From contig CAYPMK010000002.1 in NCBI GenBank assembly GCA_964411885.1, positions 7,127 to 71,126 of the forward strand: 64,000 nucleotides of DNA. Reading direction: 5' to 3'. Under the pieces are notes generated by a model. The model did no database searches. It had not been told where the DNA came from and saw only the letters and a list, made by a program, of their open reading frames with translations. The position numbers were made by a program, and so were the translations under genes. Position 1 is the first letter of the stretch, and every line of letters starts with the position of its first letter. Origin of the DNA: JAKLHL01 sp964411885. Lineage in GTDB: Bacteria > Bdellovibrionota > JAFGOL01. This document shows positions 28,877 through 38,238 of the stretch, in pieces.

Positions 28877-29240
28877 TTTGAGTGGTTGCATATTCCATAT
28901 ATGGAAGTATGTATTTCTTTATTCTCGTCTTATTTATGGGTTTAACAACAAATCTGTCTGCTCCCCTCTTTGCTGTATCCGTAACATTCCTTCTTTCACA
29001 ATCCTCTGATGCAACTATGACCTTATTAGAAGGCCCACTCTTCTTCACTAGATTAGACAATAGTTCAGACATATTTGTGTTATCTGTATCATAATCAAGC
29101 ACACTAACAGAATTGGTAAAATCTATATTATCAAGTGGTGTTGTAACAAGATGGACTTCAAAAGGATGATTACTAAAAAAATCAGCGAACAAAGCACTAA
29201 GAGATTCATCGTTGGTAAAAAGTATAAGTTTCTTTGACAT
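28851..29240 (-). CDS. stand-alone receiver-like protein (degenerate)
   Basis: This 129-residue protein has a CheY-like fold: a phospho-acceptor candidate Asp in SVLDYDTD, a Ser in VIVASED and the conserved Lys in FVVKPINK. The N-terminal acidic pair is reduced to one Asp (FTNDES), so metal binding may be weakened. GGAGGA before the ATG at 29240 sets the start. It lies just downstream of the agmatinase gene. Its signalling partner is unknown. Confidence 0.65.
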   Translation of the reverse strand: MSKKLILFTNDESLSALFADFFSNHPFEVHLVTTPLDNIDFTNSVSVLDYDTDNTNMSELLSNLVKKSGPSNKVIVASEDCERRNVTDTAKRGADRFVVKPINKTRIKKYILPYMEYATTQTTETSTAS

Positions 29241-29250
29241 TGCTTCCTCC

Positions 29251-30126
29251 TTATTTTTTCCCATATACAAGAGTGTAAGCTAACATTTTATACAAAAGCT
29301 TTGCTGCAGTAAACTGTGAATAATGGTTCACCTTATCTGGCGCAAGCTCCACTATGTCTATACCTATAATCTTTTTATCTTTTATGGATTCTCTTAATAT
29401 ATCGAGTGTTTGATACCACAAAAGACCACCCGGTTCTGGAGTCCCTGTTGAAGGCATTATAGAAGGATCAAGAGCATCTACATCAAACGTTATATAAACA
29501 CTATCACTATATATAGATGCAGCGACTTTTTTTGCTATATCAATCACGTGACATTTATGAGCATAGAAAACTTCGTGATCTTTGATCTCTTTAAGATATG
29601 CCGCTTCTTCTGGAGAAACACTTCTTATTCCCACAGCGGTAATATTTTTAATTCTATCTGAATGATCCCTAATTCTTCTAAGAACAGAGGCATGTGAATA
29701 CTTAGAACCTTCATAACTATCCCTAAGATCAAGATGCGCATCAAAATGTAGTACAGAAAAATCTTTTTTTATATCCGCTATACCCTTAAAAACACCATAA
29801 CTTATGCTATGTTCCCCACCTATTACGACGGGGATCTTATTATCTTTCACACACTTAGAGACAATTTTCCTTAATTCTTCCATGTATGTTGAGGCATCCA
29901 TCCCTTTCTGTTCCAATGGTTCTAAAGTATGAACACAACTACATACGGCCTCTGAATCAAGTTCTATATCATAAGTTTCAAGCTGAGTGCTTGATTGAAG
30001 TAACGCCGCTGGACCTAACGAAGTCCCTTTCCCGTAACTAACCGTAAGTTCAAGTGGTGCTGGTATAAGTATGAACTTAGCCTCTTCATAAGGCCTGTCA
30101 TAATCCAGAAAATCGTTATAGCTCAT
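29251..30126 (-). CDS. speB: agmatinase
   Basis: This 291-residue ureohydrolase carries the binuclear manganese motifs GGEHSISYG, HFDAHLDLR and FDVDALDPSIMPSTGTPEPGG. Arginase and formiminoglutamase are close relatives, but coupling (ATGA overlap, 30123-30126) to arginine decarboxylase points to agmatine hydrolysis to putrescine and urea. The ATG at 30126 is preferred over upstream codons because of that overlap. Confidence 0.88.
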   Translation of the reverse strand: MSYNDFLDYDRPYEEAKFILIPAPLELTVSYGKGTSLGPAALLQSSTQLETYDIELDSEAVCSCVHTLEPLEQKGMDASTYMEELRKIVSKCVKDNKIPVVIGGEHSISYGVFKGIADIKKDFSVLHFDAHLDLRDSYEGSKYSHASVLRRIRDHSDRIKNITAVGIRSVSPEEAAYLKEIKDHEVFYAHKCHVIDIAKKVAASIYSDSVYITFDVDALDPSIMPSTGTPEPGGLLWYQTLDILRESIKDKKIIGIDIVELAPDKVNHYSQFTAAKLLYKMLAYTLVYGKK

Positions 30127-30665
30127 ATGATCATTACTGCCGCTGTAACAACAGTGGTCCAAAGTCCATGCTTGCTGCCTTGAGCCGATTGTGTAATGTT
30201 CATTGTTCTTACTATTTCTTTATTCATCTTCCATAATTCACGTCTTTCGTCGTAGTGTAATTTATCATCTACAGAGATACCTATAGTAGTTGCAAGCATG
30301 TCTGCGGCAAGGTCTTCTGCATATTCACCTGCTATCTCGTCTGTTTGACCATATGAATGGTGTTCGCTGATATAACCGTGTCTTGCTTTGTCTGCAGGAA
30401 GAGCTAATCCAACAGAAGCCGCAATAAGTCTATTTGGCTCATTAGTAGAGTTCTCAGAAATAACACAAAAAACTATCTGACCATGTTTAAGTTTGCTCAG
30501 TCCATCCTTCCTCGATATAAGTTTACAATAAGGAGGAAAAATAGAAGAGACCCTTACAAGATTATATGGAGCTATCCCTGCTGATCTAAGAGCTTCCTCG
30601 AAAGAGGCGAGTTTTTCTCTGTGTCTTCCAACGCCTTTAGTCAAAAATACTTCTTTTGGTACCAA
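30123..30665 (-). CDS. pyruvoyl-dependent arginine decarboxylase
   Basis: This 180-residue protein belongs to the PvlArgDC family, which makes agmatine from arginine using a pyruvoyl group created by self-cleavage. The cleavage site is the Ser-Ser pair at residues 40-41 in RVSSIFPPY, and the downstream catalytic Glu region is EIAGEYAEDLA. The family is scattered across archaea and bacteria (for example Chlamydia) and differs from the PLP-dependent SpeA. It is the first gene of a two-gene polyamine operon with speB. Confidence 0.9.
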   Translation of the reverse strand: MVPKEVFLTKGVGRHREKLASFEEALRSAGIAPYNLVRVSSIFPPYCKLISRKDGLSKLKHGQIVFCVISENSTNEPNRLIAASVGLALPADKARHGYISEHHSYGQTDEIAGEYAEDLAADMLATTIGISVDDKLHYDERRELWKMNKEIVRTMNITQSAQGSKHGLWTTVVTAAVMII

Positions 30666-30745
30666 CTTAGTTATCTCCCTTTTAGTGTGATAAAAACAAG
30701 TGCATATTACTAAATTCTAAATAAGGGTCAATTGCCTTTTTTAAC

Positions 30746-32095
30746 TTAAGCAAAAATTTTCTTAAGTAAAGCTATTGACCTTTTTGACAAGGCAAGTCTT
30801 GTTTCATGTCTCTTGTTGCCTTTTTCCAAGAACAGCTTCTTATCTAGAGGACTAAGTTCAGGCAAAAGTCCAAAATTCATCTTCATGGGTTGAAAATTTT
30901 TGGGATCCGCATCACTAAGATGTCTTTTTAAAGAGCCCATTGCAGTAACAGGAGGAAATTCAAGCACAGACCTTTTGAAAAGCTTATTAAGGACACCTTC
31001 AGCAGTATAAAAGGCACTCGCTATTGATTCAACATAACCCTCTACACCACTGATCTGGCCACTCACAAAAATCTTCTCATTTAACTTAACGCTCATGTCA
31101 TGGTTCAGTACCTTTGGCGCATTCAAAAAAGTATTCCTATGCATAGAACCAAATCTTAGGAATTCTGCATTTTCTAAACCCGGTATACGTCTAAACAACC
31201 TTTCTTGTTCAGAGTAAACAAGTCTTGTTTGAAAACCGACCATATTATAAACGCTGGCGTTAAGGTCGTCTTGTCTTAGCTGTATAGCAGAAAAAGGAAT
31301 GGTATAGTTTTTGGGATCTATAAGCCCATCTCCTCTCATTGGTCCATTCAGTAAAGTATCTGGAGCGTCTTCAGCCATAGCCTCTATGGGCATACAGCCT
31401 CTAAAAAAAACACCTTCATCTCCTTCATGCAAAGGTGCTTTTTTTGCTTTTATAAGTTCTTCTACAAAATTATAGTATTGTTCTTTGGTCAAAGGACAAT
31501 TAATGTAATCTGCTCCTTCCTCTCCCGGAATACCATATCTCTCTGCCTTAAAACAAACATTCATATCAATACTAGATCTTTCCACTAATGGAGCTATTGC
31601 GTCATAGAAATAAAGATATTCCTCTCCTGTTATGTTCGCTAACTGCTCAGATAATCCCTTCGATGCCAAAGGCCCTGCACAAACACAAACAGCATCGAAT
31701 TCTTTTGCAAGTTCATTAAGGTTATTTGCTTCTTTAGCTATAATCTTTAAATTGGGTAATTGAGAAATTAGTGTTGTAGCTTCTTTACAAAAGTCATCCC
31801 TCGATACCGCCAAGGCATCACCTGCAGGCACAGCATGTTTATCAGCAAGCTTGATCAAAAAAGAATCGTATAACCTTAACTCTTCTTTTAAAAGACCTGC
31901 TGCTGTGTGCAATTTATTACTACGCAGTGAGTTAGAACAAACCAATTCTGCAAAACAAGTACTCTTATGAGCACCCGCCTTATATAAAGGATCAAGCCTT
32001 GGTTCATACACAAACATCTCTATATCAAATTTTGAAAGCTGAAAAACAAGTTCAGTGCCAGACAAACCAGCACCTATTATACAAACTTTTGGCAT
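30746..32095 (-). CDS. trmFO: folate-dependent tRNA (uracil-54) methyltransferase TrmFO
   Basis: This 449-residue FAD/NAD-binding protein of the Gid/TrmFO family forms m5U54 in the tRNA T-loop using methylenetetrahydrofolate. Marks are CIIGAGLSGTELVFQL at the N-terminus, AELVCSNSLRS (with the catalytic Cys region), VCAGPLAS, ECMP-like FRGCMPIEAMAE, GLIDPKNY and VSGQISGVEGYVES near the C-terminus. An 80-bp spacer separates it from the polyamine operon downstream. Confidence 0.94.
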   Translation of the reverse strand: MPKVCIIGAGLSGTELVFQLSKFDIEMFVYEPRLDPLYKAGAHKSTCFAELVCSNSLRSNKLHTAAGLLKEELRLYDSFLIKLADKHAVPAGDALAVSRDDFCKEATTLISQLPNLKIIAKEANNLNELAKEFDAVCVCAGPLASKGLSEQLANITGEEYLYFYDAIAPLVERSSIDMNVCFKAERYGIPGEEGADYINCPLTKEQYYNFVEELIKAKKAPLHEGDEGVFFRGCMPIEAMAEDAPDTLLNGPMRGDGLIDPKNYTIPFSAIQLRQDDLNASVYNMVGFQTRLVYSEQERLFRRIPGLENAEFLRFGSMHRNTFLNAPKVLNHDMSVKLNEKIFVSGQISGVEGYVESIASAFYTAEGVLNKLFKRSVLEFPPVTAMGSLKRHLSDADPKNFQPMKMNFGLLPELSPLDKKLFLEKGNKRHETRLALSKRSIALLKKIFA

Positions 32096-32118
32096 TTTAA
32101 TTTTCTTCTACAATTGAC

Positions 32119-32556
32119 TCAGTCTGTCCAAAGATACTCATAAGGTATCCAGCCTGTATCACCGTGGATATCCTCTACATTTATCCATCCCTTTACAGCA
32201 CCTATAAATTTAAAGGTGTCATATTTTTCTGCTGGTTCTACATACTTATCTGGCGATTCCATAGTAGGTTCTGTCTTAATAGGAGCTGGACCATTTTTAA
32301 CGACGACACAATGATAGTCTGTAGTGATAAATTTACTTTTAACCCAGTGTATATCGCCATCCATATCCTTTATCTTGAGCCAGCCACCTTTATATACGAT
32401 CTTGTTAACAGGAACTACTGGCATATATTTTCTTACTTGCCAAGTAATGGGAGCTTTATTATTCCTTCTAGATCTAAAAAGCACACCTTCTTTATCTACA
32501 CACTCAGAATAAGTGCCCGATAAAAGTATTGTAAGAATTGTAAAAATAATAAACAT
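32119..32556 (-). CDS. secreted protein with two SH3b-like domains
   Basis: This 145-residue protein has a signal peptide (1-17) and two bacterial SH3 modules of ~55 residues: the first ends KDMDGDIHWVKSKFIT and the second ends VEDIHGDTGWIPYEYLW. This is the DUF1058 type. Such modules usually bind cell-wall or partner peptides in the periplasm. It ends 23 bp upstream of trmFO. The role is unknown. Confidence 0.75.
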   Translation of the reverse strand: MFIIFTILTILLSGTYSECVDKEGVLFRSRRNNKAPITWQVRKYMPVVPVNKIVYKGGWLKIKDMDGDIHWVKSKFITTDYHCVVVKNGPAPIKTEPTMESPDKYVEPAEKYDTFKFIGAVKGWINVEDIHGDTGWIPYEYLWTD

Positions 32557-32583
32557 CAGTTCCTCCTGCGATCGAACTTCATT

Positions 32584-32970
32584 TTACTCAGTATAATCAA
32601 TATTCAAAACTCTTTCAGCAACTATTTTTACACAATCCTTTTCTTTTTGACTAGCAGTCCTCCACGCACACGTGAAAGCCTCTATAAAAGGATCCTGCTT
32701 TTGTTGTCCCACATTGAGTTTGCCGGCAGTTTTCCTGATAGTTTTATCATTAATGGCTTCCGACACCAATCCTGACAGCTCTGCACCATCCATTCCTATA
32801 TTATCTGCATATTCTTTTATTCTTAAAGGAGGGATTACAGAAACACCTCTTTCTATATTAGAGATAAATTGTGAAGATGAAAAACCTAGTTTTTTAGCCA
32901 ACTCCCCTTGAGTAACACACAAGGCTTCTCTCTTTTTTCTTAGAAAACGACCTAGCTGTTTTTGATTCAT
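32584..32970 (-). CDS. XRE-family helix-turn-helix regulator
   Basis: The N-terminal ~60 residues are an XRE HTH (LGRFLRKKREAL, VTQGELAKKLGFSSSQFISNIERG). The C-terminal half is helical and unrecognised. It is divergent from prmA, whose promoter lies in the ~80-bp spacer and may be its target. The ATG at 32976 is an alternative start two codons upstream. Confidence 0.85.
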   Translation of the reverse strand: MNQKQLGRFLRKKREALCVTQGELAKKLGFSSSQFISNIERGVSVIPPLRIKEYADNIGMDGAELSGLVSEAINDKTIRKTAGKLNVGQQKQDPFIEAFTCAWRTASQKEKDCVKIVAERVLNIDYTE

Positions 32971-33036
32971 ATCCAAATACTACTACAAGTTAGTAACAAA
33001 AAAAATTATTAATTATTGTTATATTTAAGTAGTAAA

Positions 33037-33042
33037 TATAAT
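33037..33042 (+). promoter_or_regulatory. -10 element immediately before prmA
   Basis: TATAAT ends ten bases before the prmA ATG at 33052. No Shine-Dalgarno sequence is present, so the message may be leaderless or nearly so. The -35 element is weak. Confidence 0.5.
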
Positions 33043-33051
33043 ATCAAGATC

Positions 33052-33918
33052 ATGAAGGATTGGCTTAAGATAAGTATAGAATTGGACCCTGCAGATTATG
33101 AAAGGGTAATGGAGCAAATATCTTTATGGCCAAATATTACTGGCATAATGGAAACAGAACCAAGTCCATGGATAATAAAGCTAGAGGTCTACAGTGAAGA
33201 TACTAACAAAACACACATACTACCTTTAGTAGAGAATATAAAAAAGATTACTGGTTCTGTCTTAATAGAGAATATCAAATACGACCCAAACAACGAAAAT
33301 GAATGGAAAAAACATTTTAAACCTCAAAAGATTGGTGAAAGGTTTGTAATAAGACCAAGCTGGGAAGTATATGAAGCAAAAAACAATGAAATAGTAATAA
33401 CAATAGATCCCGGATCTGCTTTTGGCACTGGCTTACACGAGACCACAAGAAGTGTTCTCGTTTTATTAGAAGAACTCCATAAAAAAGACCTCAATAAAAT
33501 ATCCAACGCTAAACTTCTTGATGCTGGAACAGGAAGCGGTGTGTTGAGTATTGGAGCTGTACTGCTTGGTTCAAAAAAAGTAGTAGCAATAGATAACGAC
33601 CCAGAAGCAATAAAAGTAGCTAACGATAATTTTGAGATTAACAAAGTTAATAAGATCGCAAGAGCCACATTAAAAGGAATAGAGGATGAAAAAAACAAAT
33701 ACGATATAATAGTCGCCAACATAATATCAGAAGTTCTAATACTCAATGCACAACATATAGTTTCTTTATTAAAACATAAGGGAGACTTAATATTGTCTGG
33801 GATATTAAATAAAGAAGAGAACAAAGTATTGAATGAATTTATATCTATAAAAGGAATTAAACTAAATAAGGTACTCCAAATGGGAGAGTGGAGCTCTATT
33901 TGGTTAAGTCTTAATTAG
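33052..33918 (+). CDS. prmA: ribosomal protein L11 methyltransferase
   Basis: This 288-residue enzyme has an N-terminal substrate-recognition domain (WLKISIELDPADYERV) and a SAM methyltransferase domain with PGSAFGTGLHETT, LLDAGTGSGVLSIGA and IIVANIISEVL (motif IV, NPP-like position). It trimethylates ribosomal protein L11. The start at 33052 gives the family N-terminus; upstream codons lie in the promoter. The 3' end overlaps the convergent barrel gene by four bp. Confidence 0.93.
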   Translation: MKDWLKISIELDPADYERVMEQISLWPNITGIMETEPSPWIIKLEVYSEDTNKTHILPLVENIKKITGSVLIENIKYDPNNENEWKKHFKPQKIGERFVIRPSWEVYEAKNNEIVITIDPGSAFGTGLHETTRSVLVLLEELHKKDLNKISNAKLLDAGTGSGVLSIGAVLLGSKKVVAIDNDPEAIKVANDNFEINKVNKIARATLKGIEDEKNKYDIIVANIISEVLILNAQHIVSLLKHKGDLILSGILNKEENKVLNEFISIKGIKLNKVLQMGEWSSIWLSLN

Positions 33919-34790
33919 AACTCTAAAGAAAGACCCATTCTTAAAGCAATTGCATCTGGTGTAGCTGTTGTAACGTTTGGAGAGGCTATCTTTTCCAACC
34001 CTACTATTAACAATGTTCTTCTAACAGAGCTGGCTTTGTTAAAATTATATTCAGCCTTTTTATCCATAGATCCCATGTTGAACATCAAACCACCGCCAAA
34101 CACCCAAAAAGGATGTTCCCAATCACCTTTTGCCACTTTTGCGATCTCTGCTCCTGCATCTACGTACATAAAAAGCCACGGTAATATCCTGAACCTTGGA
34201 GCAAGTCTTAAACCAAGGGGATACAAATTGTTCTTATGTTCATTGCCTTCTCTTGCACCAATAGAACTCGTCAAGGCAAGGCTCATGTATTTAAAAAGGT
34301 TAAACTGAACACCTAATTCAACACCACCTCCACCTTTATTACTAGAGCCTGACTTATAATTTAGTAGCTCACCATATATTGAGAATATAAAATCTCCGGG
34401 CTGACCCGCTTTAACATTACCCTCTGCCTTACTGTAATTATAAGACTCATCTTCTGCTTCTTTTGGGTAGTAGGCATACTCATACACATCACCTTTTTTA
34501 GAGGAAGACTGAGCAGGAAGAGTTGTTTGTGACGTTGGTACTACTGCTGGAGTTGGTACTGCTGCAGGAGATTGTATTGGCTCTGCTGTAGGCATCTGAG
34601 TCGTAGTTGCTGTTGCAACTGGAGCTGGTGCTGGCGATATAAGAACTTCTTCTTGTTGATGATATGAAATACCGGATTCACCGACTATAACATCATCCTC
34701 TACATCTATTACCATTTCTTCTACGCCTTGATCTTGTGCAAACAGACCATTACTCGTAGTCAGCACTAACAATAAAAAGAACTTCAACAT
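33915..34790 (-). CDS. outer-membrane protein with Pro/Ala/Thr linker
   Basis: This 291-residue protein has a signal peptide (1-18, FA-QDQ), an acidic stretch, a low-complexity Pro/Ala/Thr/Val linker (~50-95) and a ~160-residue C-terminal domain of alternating strands ending MGLSLEF; the terminal Phe is the classic BAM signal. It is a small beta-barrel with a periplasmic or surface linker. The start overlaps the end of the PPC-domain gene by seven bp. The function is unknown. Confidence 0.7.
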   Translation of the reverse strand: MLKFFLLLVLTTSNGLFAQDQGVEEMVIDVEDDVIVGESGISYHQQEEVLISPAPAPVATATTTQMPTAEPIQSPAAVPTPAVVPTSQTTLPAQSSSKKGDVYEYAYYPKEAEDESYNYSKAEGNVKAGQPGDFIFSIYGELLNYKSGSSNKGGGGVELGVQFNLFKYMSLALTSSIGAREGNEHKNNLYPLGLRLAPRFRILPWLFMYVDAGAEIAKVAKGDWEHPFWVFGGGLMFNMGSMDKKAEYNFNKASSVRRTLLIVGLEKIASPNVTTATPDAIALRMGLSLEF

Positions 34791-35230
34791 TTTTTCACCC
34801 CCGCTTTTAACGGTGTAAGAAGATTTAATTTAATATTATCATCATAAAGTCTTTCAAGGTCCATATTGTTTGCATTAATAAAAAGCTCACAAGTAACACC
34901 AACTTTTGCTTTAAGAAGATGTCCTCCTATACAATTAAGGTCTTTGCCAGATAGAACGACGTGTATATGAGGATGTATCTCTCCGTTTAAAATACCAACA
35001 TTACCTGTTAAAGACAAAAGTTCCATGTCTTCTTCTATTTTCTTTACAAGGTACTTTCCTGCATGAAGATCATAATAACCTATTTCAATATCCTTAATTA
35101 CACCAATGGCATTCAACGTTGCTGATCTAATATTATTATCAACAAGGTATTTTGTTATGGTAGAGATAACATCTTCGTTAATATCTAATTTTACAAAATG
35201 AATATTATCTGAATTTGAGCTCTTCAACAC
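34784..35230 (-). CDS. PPC/DUF296-domain protein
   Basis: This 148-residue protein carries the PPC (plants and prokaryotes conserved, DUF296) domain: SATLNAIGVIKDIEIGYYD, then the metal-binding signature EIHPHIHVVLSG and GGHLLKAKVGVTCE. In plants the domain joins AT-hooks; bacterial stand-alone proteins are uncharacterised trimers with a putative zinc site. No DNA-binding motif is present. Confidence 0.88.
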   Translation of the reverse strand: MLKSSNSDNIHFVKLDINEDVISTITKYLVDNNIRSATLNAIGVIKDIEIGYYDLHAGKYLVKKIEEDMELLSLTGNVGILNGEIHPHIHVVLSGKDLNCIGGHLLKAKVGVTCELFINANNMDLERLYDDNIKLNLLTPLKAGVKKC

Positions 35231-35289
35231 ACACCCCTAATGTATATTCTACCTGAGGACGTGTTTTTAGCAAGCTTTGTGTTCTACTG

Positions 35290-36678
35290 CTAACAGTGTC
35301 TAAAAAAGGCCCGATAAGCCTTATATGTATGATAGATATCAACCTTAGACGCTACTTCGAATGGTGAATGCATAGAAAGCAACGCTGGGCCACAGTCTAT
35401 TGCTTCAAGCCCAAAGTAGACAAAGAATCTTGAAACAGTACCACCACCACCAACATCAACTTTACCAAGTTCTGCGGCCTGCCATCTAACTCCATCCTTT
35501 GCAAAAGCATTCCTTATACTTGCTGTAAATTCTGCACTAGCGTCGTTAGAATCATATTTACCTCTGGAACCACCACACTTTGTTATAGTGGTACCATAGC
35601 CCATTTTTGCGCCGTTCATCGGTTCTATAACACTTTTCCATTCTGGGTCTATGCCAGCTGTTACGTCTGCAGAAACAAGCCTTGAATTCTCTACCGCCTT
35701 TATTACAGAGGAGAAATTACTATCTTTATATTTTTCCATTACCTGACTTGCTATACGTATCAACAAGTTAGAATCTGCGCCACCAGTACCCGTAGAACCA
35801 ACCTCTTCTTTATCAAGGAACAAGGCTAAAAGATTTTGCTTACATTTCCCTGCATCAAAAATAGCTTTTAAAGCTGTATATGCACAAACTCTATCGTCTT
35901 GTCCGTAGGCACCAATAAAACTTCTATCAAAACCAATGTCCCTGGCCTTGCCTGCAGGCACAACTTGGAGTTCTGCACTAACAAGGTCTTCTTCATTTAT
36001 TCCATATTTTTTATTAAGGAATTCCAAGATCCCTGTTTTAACAGATTCTGAACCACTCTTAAATTTATGCGGAATGGATCCTACTAAAATATTAAGTTGT
36101 TCACCTTCTATTACCTTGCTGGCTGGCTTAGAAACTTGCTCTTGAGCAAGATGAACTAAAAGGTCATTAACTGTAAAAACAGGATCTCCATCTTGTTCTC
36201 CTATACACACATTAACTTTTTTGCCGTCGCTCTTAACTACAATGCCATGCAATGCTAAAGGAACCGTCACCCATTGATATTTTTTTATGCCACCATAATA
36301 GTGGGTCTTCATGTAAGCCATCTGTTCTGATTCATAGAGGGTGATGGGCTTAAGGTCCAACCTCGGTGCATCAATATGTGCAACAACTATATTAAAGCCG
36401 TTCTTAAAACTCTTATCATTAACTACGCATAAAGCTGTGCTAACACCTTTGTTCGATATAATAAGTTTTGTTTCATTCTTTGATGCGGAATTTATCCTCT
36501 TAAAACCATGTTTAAGGGACATATCCTCTATAAGCAACACTGCTTCTCTTTCTGTTTTTGATGCATCCATGAATTTTTTATACTCAGCACTAAAATCAAA
36601 TACCTCTTTTTCTTGTTTGCCTTTTATCCCGTCCCATGCACATTTTTTCTTGAATAACAGCTTGCTTTTTACATTCAT
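35290..36678 (-). CDS. M18 family aminopeptidase
   Basis: This 462-residue dinuclear zinc aminopeptidase of the aspartyl aminopeptidase family has metal ligands and active-site residues in AHIDAPRLDLKP, GQDDRVCAYTAL, DKEEVGSTGTGGADS, SADVTAGIDPEW and the C-terminal HSPFEVASKVD. It is cytoplasmic and removes N-terminal acidic or other residues from peptides. It is a monocistronic neighbour divergent from gpmA. Confidence 0.93.
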   Translation of the reverse strand: MNVKSKLLFKKKCAWDGIKGKQEKEVFDFSAEYKKFMDASKTEREAVLLIEDMSLKHGFKRINSASKNETKLIISNKGVSTALCVVNDKSFKNGFNIVVAHIDAPRLDLKPITLYESEQMAYMKTHYYGGIKKYQWVTVPLALHGIVVKSDGKKVNVCIGEQDGDPVFTVNDLLVHLAQEQVSKPASKVIEGEQLNILVGSIPHKFKSGSESVKTGILEFLNKKYGINEEDLVSAELQVVPAGKARDIGFDRSFIGAYGQDDRVCAYTALKAIFDAGKCKQNLLALFLDKEEVGSTGTGGADSNLLIRIASQVMEKYKDSNFSSVIKAVENSRLVSADVTAGIDPEWKSVIEPMNGAKMGYGTTITKCGGSRGKYDSNDASAEFTASIRNAFAKDGVRWQAAELGKVDVGGGGTVSRFFVYFGLEAIDCGPALLSMHSPFEVASKVDIYHTYKAYRAFFRHC

Positions 36679-36743
36679 CGTCTTTACTCCTTGTAAGAGG
36701 ATTTAAACCTGTTAGAATACTCCTAAAAGATAGCACATAATTA

Positions 36744-37361
36744 ATGAGTATGGAATATAGATTAGTATTATTGAGACATGGAGAAAGTGAGTGGAACAAA
36801 CAGAATCGTTTCACCGGTTGGACAGATGTGCCTCTTTCAGATAAAGGAGTAACAGAAGCCATCCAAGCAGGCATTACACTAAAAGACAAAGCCTTTGTAT
36901 TTGATGTGGCATTTACCTCTGTTCTAAAACGAGCAATAGACACATTAACTATAGTGCTTGAACAAATGTCGCTAAAAATACCCGTCTATAAAGACTATAG
37001 ATTAAATGAAAGACACTACGGTGCTCTACAAGGACTTAACAAAACTGAGATGGCAAGAAAATATGGCGATGAACAAGTACATATATGGAGAAGGAGTTTT
37101 GACACTCGCCCCCCTGCTCTAGAGAAAGATAAAATTATCCCGGGTGAGCCCCTCTGTGAAAGCCTAAAAGACACCATAGAAAGAGTTATTCCATATTGGG
37201 AGACTAAAATTGCTCCTCAGATACAAAATGGTAAAAAGATAATCATATCTGCTCATGGCAATAGTTTAAGGGCTTTGGTAAAATACTTGGAAAATATAAG
37301 TAACGACGATATACCGAACTTAGAGATACCAACAGGCAAACCTTTGGTATATGAACTAGAT
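36744..37361 (+). CDS. gpmA: 2,3-bisphosphoglycerate-dependent phosphoglycerate mutase, 3' partial
   Basis: The visible 206 residues show LVLLRHGESEWNKQNRFTGW (phospho-His), RLNERHYGALQGLNK, PPALEKD and SAHGNSLRALVKYL (second His), ending at IPTGKPLVYELD, which lies ~20-40 residues before the normal C-terminus. It interconverts 3- and 2-phosphoglycerate in glycolysis. The start may be 36744 or the ATG two codons later. The end is lost in the gap at 37362. Confidence 0.94.
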
Positions 37362-37461
37362 NNNNNNNNNNNNNNNNNNNNNNNNNNNNNNNNNNNNNNN
37401 NNNNNNNNNNNNNNNNNNNNNNNNNNNNNNNNNNNNNNNNNNNNNNNNNNNNNNNNNNNNN
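37362..37461. other. assembly gap (100 N)
   Basis: The gap must be much longer than 100 bp: it hides the gpmA end and the entire N-terminal membrane domain of the CorC/HlyC-type gene, probably over 500 bp together. Confidence 0.99.
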
Positions 37462-38235
37462 GTAACATTAAAGGATCTGGATTTCTTTATCTCTCTTGCA
37501 CAAAGAGAAGGTTCTCTTGTAGGTTCAAAGGGAAGTTTTCTAAAAGCAGTTTCTGAATTTAGTGAGCTACGAGTAAGGAACATCATGGTACCAAAAAACA
37601 AAGTCACTGTATTGAATGCAGATATAAAAATGCCAGAACTGGCAGAGATAATAAAGCGTGACATGTACACAAGATACCCCGTCGTAAATGACAACGGAAC
37701 TTTTATTGGGATACTTAATGCAAAGGACTTTTTACTCAACACAGAACTATGTGAAGCAGAGAACAGCATAGTTAGCATATTAAGAACAGCACTCTGGACC
37801 AATGAATTCATGAAGGTAGACCTTGTGCTAGAGTTAATGAAAGTAAAAAAGACGCAGATGTTCCTTGTGAAAGATGAATACAATCAATTCAGCGGTATAA
37901 TCACAATGGAAGATATCCTTGAGGAATTGGTAGGAGAAATAGAGGACGAGCATGATCTAGAGGACACAGAGGATAATACCACCTCTGAACGTTCTTTTGT
38001 TGTGGATGGAGAAGACACCGTTCATGATATAAACACAAAATATGAACTAGACCTTCCAGAAGACAAGGATTTTCAATCTTTCAATGGCTTTATGATGAAT
38101 CTTTTTAACGGAGTACTTCCAAAAAAAGATACCGTCGTAGTTTGGCAAAATCTAAAGATCCGTATAATGAAAAAGAAAGACAAAAATATAGAAAAAGCAG
38201 AAATAACCATAGATGGCAACAACAAAGGAGATTAA
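37462..38235 (+). CDS. CNNM/CBS-CorC domain protein (HlyC/CorC family), 5' partial
   Basis: The frame is open from the gap edge. The visible 257 residues contain the end of the linker (EFSELRVRNIMVPKNKV), two CBS domains (DMYTRYPVVNDNGTFIGIL; KKTQMFLVKDEYNQFSGII, TMEDILEELVGEIEDEHD) and a CorC_HlyC C-terminal domain. The N-terminal DUF21/CNNM membrane domain is missing in the gap. The family is implicated in Mg2+/Co2+ transport or homeostasis. The stop is three bases before the pepF-like start. Confidence 0.85.
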   Translation, partial: VTLKDLDFFISLAQREGSLVGSKGSFLKAVSEFSELRVRNIMVPKNKVTVLNADIKMPELAEIIKRDMYTRYPVVNDNGTFIGILNAKDFLLNTELCEAENSIVSILRTALWTNEFMKVDLVLELMKVKKTQMFLVKDEYNQFSGIITMEDILEELVGEIEDEHDLEDTEDNTTSERSFVVDGEDTVHDINTKYELDLPEDKDFQSFNGFMMNLFNGVLPKKDTVVVWQNLKIRIMKKKDKNIEKAEITIDGNNKGD

Positions 38236-38238
38236 TGA

